DNA of 64,000 nucleotides from Phytohabitans suffuscus (GTDB lineage Bacteria > Actinomycetota > Actinomycetes > Mycobacteriales > Micromonosporaceae). Location: positions 8,866,320 through 8,930,319 of the forward strand of contig NZ_AP022871.1 of assembly GCF_011764565.1 (NCBI RefSeq), in the 5' to 3' direction. The translations under genes were made by a program, and so were the position numbers. Shown piece by piece: positions 9,113 through 18,396 of the stretch; position 1 is the stretch's first letter, and each line of letters opens with the position of its first letter. The notes below the pieces were generated by a model, which was given only the letters and a program-made list of their open reading frames with translations, was not told the DNA's origin and did no database searches.

Positions 9113-11333
9113 CTAGAAGTCGTCCCAGCCGCTGGGCAGCGCCGCGGTCTGCAGCACCCACCCGCGGGCGAGTTCCTCGATGTCGGTGTCGGTGTAGCCG
9201 CGGCCGGCCAGCACCGCCGGGCCGTCCGCGCCGGGCCGCCGGACCGCGGCGCCGAGGCGGGCCGGGGTACGGGTGAGCCCGATCGCGATCCCGGGCATGA
9301 CGACCTCGCCGACCTCCTCGGAGCGCTGCGACACGGTCAGCCCCGCGCCCGCGCGGCCGGGTCGGTCATCAGGTCGGCCAGCCCCACCACCTCGTGCGCG
9401 GCGGTCCCGGCCGCCCGCAGCTCGGCGACCCACCGCGCGACCGGCGCGGTGCCGAAGTCGACATCGGGTAGGTCCGGCCCGGCCGCGAACAGCCAGCCGT
9501 CGCCGGCCCGGTGGAAGCGGTGCGCCGGGCCGGTGCCGAGGGCGTACGGGCCGCTGGGCTCGGCCGCCGGGCGGCGGTCCGCGCCGACCAGGTGTACGCC
9601 CTGGTGGTGGGTGGCGGCCTGGGTCAGCGAGGTGTGCGCGTGCGCGCCCTCGCCGGTGGTGGCCCGGCGGTAGAGGCCGAGCGCGGCGGCGAACGCGGCG
9701 AGCACGCCGGTGCCGTAGTCGAGCAGGTTATAGGGGCCGAGCACGCGCGGCCGCCCGCCGCCGCCGGCCCGGCACATGATGCCGGTGGCCGCCTGGGCCT
9801 GGGTCTCGTAGCCGCGCCGCGACTCCCACGGCCCGCCGAGCCCGTAGCAGCTGACCGAGACGTAGACCAGGTCCGGCCGGCGGGCCTTGACGTGTGCCCA
9901 GCTCAGCCCGTACCGCCGCGCGGTGCTCCGGGGGAAGTTCTGCAGCAGCACGCCGGCGCCGTCGAGCAGGCGCCACAGCACCTGCTGGCCGCGCGGCGAC
10001 TCGACGTCCAGCAGCACGGTGTGCTTGCCGCGGTTGACGAAGCCGTGCGCGCCCACCTTCCGCTGCGGCGAGTTGATCTTCGTGACGTCGGCGCCGAGCT
10101 CGCCGAGCAGCCGCCCGGCGGTCGGGCCGGCGAGGATCTGGGTCAGGTCGACCACCCGTACGCCGGCGAACGGCAGCTGCGCCGTACCCGTCCCCTCGTG
10201 AGCCGCGGCGGGGGCGTCGAGGTCGGCGAGCACGGCCGCACGGTCGGCGTCCGGCAGGTGGCGCGGGGACAGGGTCGCGGGCACGCCCTCCACGCCCACC
10301 GCCGCGCCGGGCATCCACAGTGGACCGAGGACCGGGTCGTCGAGGCGGACGACCTGCCCGGACTCGCGGGCGTGCGGGGTGGCCAGCCACTCGGCCGTGG
10401 TGCGGGTGCGGACCAGCGGGACGCCGGCCGTCGCGGCCAGCTCCTCCCACGCCCGCGCGGGGCGGGTCAGGAAGAGCGCGGCGAGCCGGTCGCGCAGCCG
10501 CCGCGCCAGGTGCGGCTCGCGGTCCATGCGGGCGCGGTCGGTGAGCCCCTCGGCGGCCCAGTCGCCGGCGCCCGCCGCGTCCAGGAACCAGCGCAGGAAG
10601 CGGGTGCTGGCGCCGATCGGGTTGAACTGCACGTACCTGCCGTCGGCGCAGCGGTAGCCGCCGCTGCCGTTGCCGGCGATGGGCCGCTCGGCGGCCAGGC
10701 CCCGGGCGACCGGGTACGCCCCGGCGCCGCCGATCGCCTCGAACATCGCGCTGTAGAGCGGCACCTCGATCCGCTCGCCGAGCCCGGTGCGGGTGCGGCC
10801 GACGAGCGCGGCGACGATCGCGTACGCGGCGGCGAACGCGGCGAAGTTGGACGCCATCGGGATCGCCGAGTACACCGGGCGGTCCGGGTCCCAGCCGTCC
10901 GGCGCCTGGCCGGGCCGGGGCCGGCAGTTGCCGGTGGCCGCCGCGACGACGCCCTCCCAGCCGGCGAGGTTGGCGCGCGGGTCGCCGGCGGGAAAGCCGG
11001 GCAGCGAGCAGTACACCAGGGACGGCCGGTCGAGGTCGGCCCAGCCGAGCCCGTACCGGTCGAGCACCCCGGCCGGAAGTTCTCGATCACCACGTCGGCC
11101 CGCCCGGCGAGGCGGCGCGCGGTGTCGCGGTCGGCGGCGTCGCGCAGGTCGAGGGTGACCCGGCGCTTGCCGCGGTTGAGGTACGCGTCCCGCCACTGGT
11201 CGCCGCCGGCCGCGCCGGGCCGGTCGACGCGCACGACGTCGGCGCCGTTGTCGGCGAGCAGCAGCGCGGCGAGCGGGCCCGCCACGTGGTGGCCGAAGTC
11301 GACGACGCGGATCCCGGCCAGCACGCCGCTCAT
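9113..11333 (-). CDS. Tandem-domain class III (CaiB/BaiF) CoA transferase, two frameshifts
   Basis: Once two one-base gaps are closed this reads as one protein of about 740 residues with two CoA-transferase III domains. The first opens with GIRVVDFGHHVAGPLAA and contains YLNRGKRRVTLDL; the second opens with VRVVDLTQILAGPTAGRLL and contains FVNRGKHTVLLDV. Such duplicated CaiB proteins move CoA from one acyl-CoA to a free acid in one chain. The breaks are at CCCC runs 11067-11070 and 9341-9344. ATG 11333 overlaps the ABC ATPase stop; TAG ends 8 bases before the amidohydrolase GTG. It probably activates the imported substrate. Confidence 0.85.
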
Positions 11334-12358
11334 CGCGCCACCCGGATCGCGGCCGCCGCGGCGGGCTCGACCGGCGCCGGGCCGGGGTGGCGCAGGCAGG
11401 CCACCGAACGCTCCCCGCCGACCGGCACGAGCGGCGGGTCGATCCGCGCGCACTCGTCCATCGCCACCGGGCAGCGGGTGCGGAAGCGGCAGCCGGACGG
11501 CGGGCGGGCCGGGTCGGGCGGGTCGCCGTGGAGCACGATGCGCTTACGGCCGCGCTGCTCGTCCGGGTCGGCCACGGGCACGGCGGAGAGCAGGGCCTCC
11601 GTGTACGGGTGCAGCGGCTCGCCGGCGACCAGCGCGGCCGGGCCTTCCTCGACCACCCGGCCCAGGTACATCACCACGATGCGGTGCGACAGGTGGCGGA
11701 CCGTGGCGAAGTCGTGCGACACGAGCACGATCGCCTGCCCGTTCTCCTTCTGCAGCCGCAGCAGCAGGTTGAGGATCTCGGAGCGGGTGGAGAGGTCGAG
11801 GGCGGAGGTGGGCTCGTCGGCGACCAGGATGCGGGGTTCGAGCGCGAGCGCGCGGGCGATGCAGACGCGCTGCCGCTGGCCGCCGGAGAGCTCCTCCGGG
11901 TACCGGTGCACGAGCCCCGGGTCGAGCGTCACCCGGCTCAGCAGGTCGGCCGCCCGGTCGGTCAGCTCGCGCCGCCCGATCCGCCCGTGCACGAGCAGCG
12001 GCTCGGCGACGGCGTGGCCGACGGTCTTGGTCGGGTCGAGCGCGCCGTACGGGTCCTGGAAGATCATCTGCAGGCTGGCCCGGAGCGCCTTGAGCGCCCG
12101 GCCCCGCGCGGCGGTGACGTCGACGCCGTCCACCTCGACGGTGCCGGCGTCCACTGTGAGCAGTCGGGAGACGAGCCGGCTCACCGTGGTCTTGCCGGAG
12201 CCGGACTCGCCGACGATGCCGAGTGTCCGCCCCGCGGTGACGGTCAGGTCGACGCCGTCCACCGCGCGTACCCGGTCGACGACCCGGCCGAGGGCGGAGC
12301 GGCGCAGCGGGAACGACTTGGTCAGCCCGGTCGCGCGCAGCACGGGTGCGTCTGTCAC
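11330..12358 (-). CDS. Oligopeptide/dipeptide-type ABC importer ATPase (OppF/DppF-like)
   Basis: A 342-residue ATP-binding subunit. Walker A is GESGSGKTT, the signature is LSGGQRQRV, Walker B is ILVADEPTSALD, and the switch His lies in LVSHD. The C-terminal OppF region with spaced cysteines (GCRFRTRCP, SVACLRH) is typical of Opp/Dpp/Ni ATPases. It pairs with the next ATPase and the two permeases to power uptake. The start is a GTG at 12358 overlapping the OppD-like stop as GTGA. Confidence 0.9.
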   Translation of the reverse strand: MTDAPVLRATGLTKSFPLRRSALGRVVDRVRAVDGVDLTVTAGRTLGIVGESGSGKTTVSRLVSRLLTVDAGTVEVDGVDVTAARGRALKALRASLQMIFQDPYGALDPTKTVGHAVAEPLLVHGRIGRRELTDRAADLLSRVTLDPGLVHRYPEELSGGQRQRVCIARALALEPRILVADEPTSALDLSTRSEILNLLLRLQKENGQAIVLVSHDFATVRHLSHRIVVMYLGRVVEEGPAALVAGEPLHPYTEALLSAVPVADPDEQRGRKRIVLHGDPPDPARPPSGCRFRTRCPVAMDECARIDPPLVPVGGERSVACLRHPGPAPVEPAAAAAIRVAR

Positions 12359-13386
12359 AGCTCTCTCCCCGGCTGGAGGCCGCCGGCCGCGACGCGGCCG
12401 CAGCGGGTGTGGTGGCCGCTGCCGACGACCGTGTCCGGCTGCGGCTCGGCGCAGGCCGGCGCCGTGTGCCGGCAGCGCGGCTGGAAGCGGCAGCCGCCCG
12501 GGAACGACCCGGCCGGCGGCACCCGGCCGCCGATCACCTGCAGCGGGGTGCGGGCGTGGTCGGACCGGGGCACCGAGCCGAGCAGCGCGCTGGTGTACGG
12601 GTGGGCCGGTGTCCGGAACGCGTCCCGCACCGGGGCCCGCTCGACGACGTGCCCGGCGTACATGACCACGACCTCGTCGCAGAAGTCGGCGACCACGCCG
12701 AGGTCGTGGGTGACCAGCAGGACGGCCAGCCCGAGGTCGCGCCGCAGGTCGCGCAGCAGCTCGAGGATCTCCGCCTGGATGGTCACGTCGAGCGCGGTGG
12801 TCGGCTCGTCGGCCACCACCAGGCGGGGCTCGCCGGCGATCGCGGCGGCGATCATGACGCGCTGCTGCATGCCGCCGCTCATCTCGTGCGGGTACGAGTC
12901 GAGGCGCCGCCTGGCGTCCGGGATGCCGACCCGGTCGAGCAGCTCGCGGGCGTGCTCCCGGGCGGTGCGGCGCCCCTCCCGGAAGTGGATGCGCCGCGCC
13001 TCGGCGATCTGGTCGCCGACCGTCATCGTCGGGTTGAGGCTGCTCATCGGCTCCTGGAACACCGCGCCGACCGGGCCGCCGCGGATCCGGCGCAGCTCGC
13101 GCGGGCCGCAGGTGAGCAGGTCGGTGCCGGCGAAGACGATCTCGCCGGAGACCACCCGCACGGCGCGCGGCAGCAGCCCGAGGATCGCCATCGCGGTCAG
13201 CGTCTTGCCGCATCCTGACTCGCCGATCAGGGCGACGGAGCGCCCCTTCGGCACGGTGAACTCCACGCCCTGCACGAGGCCGGGCTGGGGCGTACCGCCG
13301 ACCAGGTCGAGGGTGAGGCCGCGGACCGACAGCAGGGCGCCGGCGGTGTCCGGCGCGGTGCCGGTGGCGAGCGGCGCGGCGGTCAT
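12355..13386 (-). CDS. Oligopeptide/dipeptide-type ABC importer ATPase (OppD/DppD-like)
   Basis: A 343-residue ATPase. Walker A is GESGCGKTLT, the Q-loop FQEPMSSLNP, the signature MSGGMQQRV and Walker B LVVADEPTTALD. The C-terminal cysteine cluster (GCRFQPRCRH, PACAEP) is the Opp-family tail. It forms the heterodimeric motor with the OppF-like subunit encoded immediately downstream. ATG at 13386 overlaps the permease stop at ATGA. Confidence 0.9.
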   Translation of the reverse strand: MTAAPLATGTAPDTAGALLSVRGLTLDLVGGTPQPGLVQGVEFTVPKGRSVALIGESGCGKTLTAMAILGLLPRAVRVVSGEIVFAGTDLLTCGPRELRRIRGGPVGAVFQEPMSSLNPTMTVGDQIAEARRIHFREGRRTAREHARELLDRVGIPDARRRLDSYPHEMSGGMQQRVMIAAAIAGEPRLVVADEPTTALDVTIQAEILELLRDLRRDLGLAVLLVTHDLGVVADFCDEVVVMYAGHVVERAPVRDAFRTPAHPYTSALLGSVPRSDHARTPLQVIGGRVPPAGSFPGGCRFQPRCRHTAPACAEPQPDTVVGSGHHTRCGRVAAGGLQPGREL

Positions 13387-14246
13387 GACGCCCTCCGTCC
13401 GGCCAGGACGTCGCGGAGCGCGTCGCCGAGCGTGTTGAAGGTCAGGACGGTCAGCACCAGCGCGATCCCGGGCGGCACCACCGCGTACGGCGCGTCGTAC
13501 TGGTTGCGGTAGGCGGCGCCGAGCATCGAGCCCCAGCTGGCCTCGGGCGGCTGCACGCCGAGCCCGATGAAGCTGAGGCTCGCCTCGGCCAGCAGCGCGA
13601 CGCCCATGAGGATCGTCACCTGTACCAGCAGCGGCGCCGCGATGTTGGGCAGGATGTGCACCCACAGCGTGCGCCGGGTGGAGCAGCCGATCGCGGTGGC
13701 CGACTCGACGAACGTCTCCTCGGCGACCGACAGCGTCGCGCCGCGGACCACCCGGAAGACGGTCGGCGAGAAGATGATGCCGACCGCGACCATCGCGTTG
13801 GTGAGGCCGGGGCCGAGCACCGCGACGATGGCCAGGGCGCTGGCCAGCGCCGGCAGGCTGAGCAGCGTGTCGGCGAGCCGGCCGCTGACCGCGTCGACGA
13901 TCCCGCGGCGCCGGCCGGCCCACAGGCCGGTCGGGAGTCCGATGAGGACGGCCACGCCGACCGAGATGAGCGGGGCGGTCACCGCGATCCGGGCCGCGTA
14001 GAGCAGGCGGCTCAGCACGTCGCGGCCGAACTCGTCGGCGCCGGCGAGGTGGGTCAGGCTCACCCCGGCGAACCGGTTGCCGAGCTCCTGCGCGTCCGGG
14101 TCGTGCGGGGCGATGACCGGTGCCGCGATGGCGGAGCCGACCAGCAGTACCAGGAAGGCGAAGGCGACCGCGCTCGACGGGCGCCGCAGCACCGCGCCCA
14201 GCGGGCGGCGCCGCGCGGCGGGGATCGTGGTCGTGGGTGCGCTCAT
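13383..14246 (-). CDS. ABC importer permease (OppC/DppC-like)
   Basis: A 287-residue inner-membrane subunit. A cytoplasmic N-terminus leads into a first helix (VAFAFLVLLVGSAIAAPVIA), and several further helices follow. The coupling loop contains FVESATAIGCS followed by HILPN, the usual EAA-type motif that docks on the ATPases. The DEFGRDVLSRLLYAARI stretch is a hallmark of DppC-type permeases. ATG 14246 overlaps the DppB-like stop. Confidence 0.9.
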   Translation of the reverse strand: MSAPTTTIPAARRRPLGAVLRRPSSAVAFAFLVLLVGSAIAAPVIAPHDPDAQELGNRFAGVSLTHLAGADEFGRDVLSRLLYAARIAVTAPLISVGVAVLIGLPTGLWAGRRRGIVDAVSGRLADTLLSLPALASALAIVAVLGPGLTNAMVAVGIIFSPTVFRVVRGATLSVAEETFVESATAIGCSTRRTLWVHILPNIAAPLLVQVTILMGVALLAEASLSFIGLGVQPPEASWGSMLGAAYRNQYDAPYAVVPPGIALVLTVLTFNTLGDALRDVLAGRRAS

Positions 14247-15189
14247 GCGGTGCGCACCTTGGGGTTGATCCAGCCGTAGGCGAGGTCGACCGCGAGGTTG
14301 ACCAGGACGACGATCACCGCGCTGAAGAGCACGTAGCCCTGGATCATCGGGTAGTCGCGCTGGAGCACCGCGTTGATCGCGGTCGTGCCGAGCCCGGTGA
14401 TGCCGGCGACCACCTCGACCACGATGGCGCCGCCGAGCAGCCGGCCGGCCTGCAGGCCGAGCACGGTGACGACCGGGATCGCGGCGTTGCGCAGCAGGTG
14501 GCGGCGGACCAGCCAGAAGCCGGCGGCGCCGCGGGCCCGGGCGGTGCGGATGTACGGCCGGACCAGCACGTCGGCGACGCAGCCGCGGGTGTGCCGGGCC
14601 AGCTCGGCGGCGGTGGCGAGGCCGAGCGCGGTGGCCGGCAGGATCAGGTGGGACAGCCACGGCCACAGGCCCTCGCTCAGCGGCGCGTACCCGGTGGCCG
14701 GCAGCCAGCGGTTGGAGAGCGCGAAGGCCGAGATCAGCAGCATGGCGACCCAGAAGCTGGGCATCGCGATGCCCAGCGTGGCCGCGGTCGAGACCGTCCG
14801 GTCGACCCAGCTGCCCTGCCTGAGCCCGGCGACGAGGCCGGCGCCGACGCCGACGACCACCGCGATCACGATGGCGAGGCCGGTGATGGAGAGGGTGGCC
14901 GGTGCGGCCTGCGCGATGGTCTCGGTGACCGAGCGGCCGGTGAACAGCGAGTCGCCCAGGTCGCCGCGGAGCAGGTCACCGCACCAGCGCAGGTACTGCT
15001 CGACCACCGGGGCGTTCAGCCCGAGCTGCTCGCGGATGCGGGCGACGTCCTCGACGGTCGCGTTCTCGCCGGCGATCAGCTCGGCCGGGTCCCCGGGGTG
15101 AGCTGCACCAGCAGGAACGTCAGGACGGAGACGAGCCACAGCACGAGCACCCCGGCGGCGAGCCGGCGCAGCACCATTCCAGCGGTCAT
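14243..15189 (-). CDS. ABC importer permease (OppB/DppB-like), one frameshift
   Basis: A permease of about 315 residues. The N-terminal helix (LVLWLVSVLTFLLVQLTPG) is in one frame and the rest (DPAELIAGENATVEDV onwards) in another. One base is missing in the CCCCGGGG at 15091-15098, exactly where every DppB has TPGDP. The coupling motif is YIRTARARGAAG. It starts with ATG at 15189 behind a near-perfect GGAGGTGA. It is the first gene of the long operon. No substrate-binding protein gene lies beside it, which is unusual for this class. Confidence 0.87.
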
Positions 15190-15294
15190 GATCACCTCCA
15201 ACTCGTGTGGGGTCCGAGCGGGTGGATACGGGAGTAGACGTCCGGCGGGGCGCGCACGGGGAGCGCCTCCGGATGACGAAGAGGAACCGCGATG

Positions 15295-15334
15295 ATGTCC
15301 GATATTTAAAACATGCTTTTCACTATTGTTACAA
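15295..15334 (-). promoter_or_regulatory. Candidate promoter and operator of the long minus-strand operon
   Basis: In an AT-rich island, TTGTAA (15334-15329) and TTTTAA (15311-15306) are separated by 17 bases, a good sigma-70-type spacing reading leftwards. The sequence AAATATCGGACATC across the predicted start site (about 15308-15295) matches one half of the motif found at 20653 and 35013. The -35 box overlaps the stop codon of the IclR gene. This placement suits a repressor site, but the regulator is not known. Confidence 0.5.
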
Positions 15335-16159
15335 GCGATGGTGCACTGGCGGCGGTCCCGCGTCAAGAGGCGGCGGGGTGCCGCCCAGCTCCGCCGTCAG
15401 CGCGTCGCCGGCCGCCCGGAGCGCGAGGAGCTGGGGCGACCGCTCCTCCGCGGAGACCAGCGCGCTGATGCCGAGCAGCGCGACCGTCGCGCAGATGCCG
15501 TACTCGTTGAAGACCGGCACGGCGATCGCGGTGATGCCGCGCGACGCGGAGCGCAGCACGGCCACGCCGGAGCGCCGGATCGCCTCGATCTGGCCGCGGA
15601 TGCGGGTCTGGTCCGCGGCGGCCAGGTTGCCCAGCAGCCGGTCGACCTGGAGCTGGTCCCGGCGGTACGCGAGGAACACCTGGGCCTGCGCCGTCTCCAG
15701 CGTGAGCTGGGTGCCGACCCGCACGGTCAGCAGCACGTCGCCGGTGGTGTCCTCCTCGACCCGGGACACGATGGGCCCGGAGCTGCCCCAGAGGCTGAGC
15801 ACGGCGGTCAGATGGGTATGCGAGGCGAGCCGCTGCATGTGCGGCGGTGCCAGCCGCATCACCTCCTGCCGGCGCAGCGCGAACGCGCCGAGCTGGAGCA
15901 GCACCGCGCCGGGCACGAACGCGCCGCCCTGCGGGCCGCGGTCCAGCAGCCCGGCCGCGACGAGCGAGACGCAGTACCGGTGGGCGGTCGTGCGGTTGAG
16001 GCCGATGCGGTCGGCCACCTCGGCCGCGGTGAGCGCGCCGGTGTCCGGGCCGAAGAGCCGCAGCACCTGGCCGACCCGGCGGACCGCCTGGATGTCGGCC
16101 TGCGCCGGAGACTCATCACCGTTGACCAGTCGGCTCTCGTTCACATGCATCCCAGCCAT
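15329..16159 (-). CDS. IclR-family transcriptional regulator
   Basis: A 276-residue regulator. The winged helix-turn-helix lies at about residues 40-72 (LTAAEVADRIGLNRTTAHRY). The effector domain follows, with GITAIAVPVFN near the end as in IclR sensors. Such proteins control catabolic operons in response to pathway intermediates. It sits upstream of the importer/CoA operon and diverges from the DUF6282-type hydrolase operon, so it probably controls one or both. The ATG at 16159 lacks a strong ribosome binding site. Confidence 0.9.
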   Translation of the reverse strand: MAGMHVNESRLVNGDESPAQADIQAVRRVGQVLRLFGPDTGALTAAEVADRIGLNRTTAHRYCVSLVAAGLLDRGPQGGAFVPGAVLLQLGAFALRRQEVMRLAPPHMQRLASHTHLTAVLSLWGSSGPIVSRVEEDTTGDVLLTVRVGTQLTLETAQAQVFLAYRRDQLQVDRLLGNLAAADQTRIRGQIEAIRRSGVAVLRSASRGITAIAVPVFNEYGICATVALLGISALVSAEERSPQLLALRAAGDALTAELGGTPPPLDAGPPPVHHRL

Positions 16160-16298
16160 TTCGCATCTTGAACTCGGCTGGACCGGACGCTAGCCTCTCG
16201 ATCACCTGGCCACAACCCTTCGCCAGTGGATATCTGGGCCGGTCGACGTGCGGACAGCTTCACGCTCGCACGCTGGAATCCCACATTGCGCGATCACT

Positions 16299-16322
16299 GT
16301 TCACATCGCGAACGACGTGAAC
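16299..16322. promoter_or_regulatory. Inverted repeat upstream of the hydrolase operon
   Basis: GTTCACATCG and CGACGTGAAC form 10-base arms matching at 9 positions around the loop CGAA. It lies between the IclR start and the GTG at 16347 and could be an operator for the divergent IclR protein or a leader hairpin. Position and symmetry are the only evidence. Confidence 0.4.
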
Positions 16323-16346
16323 CGACCTCCGACCGAGGGAGTCTTC

Positions 16347-17306
16347 GTGACCGTCCCCTCTGCCTCTGCCGCCCCTCCCCAGCCCCATCCCCATCCCCAC
16401 CACCTCCCCTCCCCCGCCCCGTCCCCAGCGATCCAGAAAGTGCTGCACGGGCTGGTGGACCTGCACTGCCACTCCGGGCCCAACCCGTTCCCGCGGCGGT
16501 TCGACCACGCCGAGGCCGCGCGGGACGGCGAGCGCCTGCGGATGCGGGCGATCCTGGTCAAGTCGCACCACCACAACACCGTCATGGACCTGCTCGCGAT
16601 GGGCGACCGGCTGCGCCGCACGCCGACCCGGGTGTTCGGCGGTATCGCGCTCAACAACCAGGTCGGCGGCATCAACCCGTTCGCGGTGGAGCTGTCGCTG
16701 CGGATGGGCGGCAAGGCGGTGTGGTTCCCGACCGTCTCGTCCGCGCGGCACATCGCGTACCACCACGCCGGCGGCGGCTTCCCGAAGTCCACTGTGGAGC
16801 TGAGCACGGAGCTGGTGGAGATCCGCGGCGCGGACGGCGACCTGGTGCCGGCCGCGCGCCGGGTGCTCGACCTGGTACGGGAAAGCGGCGCGCTGGTCAC
16901 CGGTGGGCACATGGACCCGGGGCGCGTCCTGCAGCTCTTCACCGAGGCGCGGGCCCGGGGCGTGGAGCGGATGCTGGTCAGCCACCCCAACTTCGTGGTC
17001 GGCGCCGACCACGCGCAGTGCCTGGAGCTGGTCCGGCTCGGCGCGTACGTCGAGCACGAGACCAGCATGTACGACCCCGAGGTGCGCAACGTGCGCTGGG
17101 GGCCCGAGGTGCTCATGGAATGGATCGAGCGGATCGGTCCGGAGCGCACCGTGCTCGCCTCCGACCTGGGCCAGGACGGGCGGCCGCTGCCGGCCGACTC
17201 GTTCGCCCGGGTCGGCGCCGCGCTGCTCGACCTCGGCCTGCCCGAGAAGGACCTGCGCCGGATGGTGCGCACCAACCCGGCGTACCTGCTGGGCCTTGAC
17301 GAGTGA
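16347..17306 (+). CDS. DUF6282-like TIM-barrel metallohydrolase
   Basis: A 319-residue protein. After a Pro/His-rich head (about 40 residues) it has the amidohydrolase-type opening VDLHCHSGPNP, then VKSHHHNTV, a TGGHMDPG strand, SHPNFV and a late LASDLGQDG. Together these give the metal-ligand pattern of a TIM-barrel hydrolase. I recall this family as DUF6282, whose function is not established. The GTG at 16347 is chosen for the GAGGGAG seven bases upstream. Its stop codon is the first of eleven copies in the 17-bp repeat that follows. Confidence 0.7.
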   Translation: MTVPSASAAPPQPHPHPHHLPSPAPSPAIQKVLHGLVDLHCHSGPNPFPRRFDHAEAARDGERLRMRAILVKSHHHNTVMDLLAMGDRLRRTPTRVFGGIALNNQVGGINPFAVELSLRMGGKAVWFPTVSSARHIAYHHAGGGFPKSTVELSTELVEIRGADGDLVPAARRVLDLVRESGALVTGGHMDPGRVLQLFTEARARGVERMLVSHPNFVVGADHAQCLELVRLGAYVEHETSMYDPEVRNVRWGPEVLMEWIERIGPERTVLASDLGQDGRPLPADSFARVGAALLDLGLPEKDLRRMVRTNPAYLLGLDE

Positions 17307-17480
17307 CCAGCCTTGACGGGTGACCAGCCTTGACGGGTGACCAGCCTTGACGGGTGACCAGCCTTGACGGGTGACCAGCCTGGACGGGTGACCAGCCTGG
17401 ACGGGTGACCGGCCTGGACGGGTGACCAGCCTGGACTAGTGACCGGCCTGAACGCGTGACCAGCCTGGACGACTGACCGA
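17294..17480 (+). repeat. 17-bp tandem repeat, eleven copies, starting on a stop codon
   Basis: Exactly eleven head-to-tail units of consensus CCTKGACGGGTGACCAG fill the gap between the DUF6282-like gene and the cupin gene. The first unit holds that gene's final codons and TGA; the last unit runs directly into the GAGGAGG of the cupin gene. There are no unique spacers, so it is a minisatellite and not a CRISPR array. Confidence 0.95.
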
Positions 17481-17489
17481 GGAGGACTC

Positions 17490-18396
17490 ATGACCACCGG
17501 CACCGACCTGCGCGCGAGCCTCGCCTCCGCCGGCGCTCCCCGGGAGCGGGCGACGAGGGCATCGCCGCGCCGGAGTACTTCGAGCTCGACACGATGGCCC
17601 CGGCCGAGGTCTCGGCGGCGGGCAGCCGCACCTGGCTGGTACGCGGGCAGAACCTGGTCGTCGCGTACACCCGGCTGCGGGCCGGCGACACGCTCGCCCG
17701 CACCGGGCAGCCGCACGACTACCTGGTGCTGCTCACCGACCCGGCCGCCGAGGTGCGGGTCCAGGCCGGCGGCGAGGACGCGGCGGTGACCGGCGCGGCG
17801 GTCGTCGTGGTGCCGCCCGGCGACAGCGTGCTCGCCGCGCGGGTCGACACCACGGTCGTGCGGGCGTTCGACGCGCGCAGCACCGACCTGCTCGACCGCT
17901 GCCACAACGCCGCGTCGTACGCGCGGCCGCACCCCCGGGTCGCCCCGCTGGAGCCGTGGCCGGACCCGGTCGGCGGGCACCGCCTGCGGGTGTACCCGGT
18001 CGCCGACCACCCGCGCCGCCCGGGCTCGTTCGGCCGCCTCTTCCGCACCAGCACGCTCATGGTCAACTTCGGCGACCCGGTCTCCGGCCCGCGCGACCCG
18101 GGCCGCATGTCGCCGCACCACCACGACGACTTCGAGCAGATCTCGCTGACCCTGAGCGGCGAGTACGTGCACCACGTCCGCACCCCGTGGGGCGCCCGGC
18201 TGGCCGAGTGGCGCGACGACGAGCACCGCGCCGTGGGCAGCCCCTCGGTGACCGTGATCCCGCCGCCGACCGTGCACACCTCGCAGGCCACCGGCACCGG
18301 CACCAACCACCTGGTCGACCTGTTCAGCCCGCCCGCGCGGACTTCTCCGCCAAGCCCGGCTGGGTCCGCAACGCCGACGAGTACCCGGCACCATGA
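17490..18396 (+). CDS. Cupin-domain protein, two frameshifts
   Basis: About 302 residues once two one-base gaps are closed (near 17548-17550 and 18328-18334). The clearest element is MSPHHHDDFEQISLTLSGEY followed by HHVRTPWG, a cupin metal site with several histidines and a Glu. An earlier half (DYLVLLTDPAAEVRVQAGG) may be a second, metal-free cupin. Bicupins of this kind are dioxygenases, isomerases or sugar-acid enzymes. GAGGAGG precedes the ATG at 17490, and the stop overlaps the aldolase ATG. The function is not assigned. Confidence 0.72.

Noticed and set aside
17294..17480. CRISPR array
   Set aside because: The units are contiguous with no spacers, the period is 17 bases and no cas genes are present.
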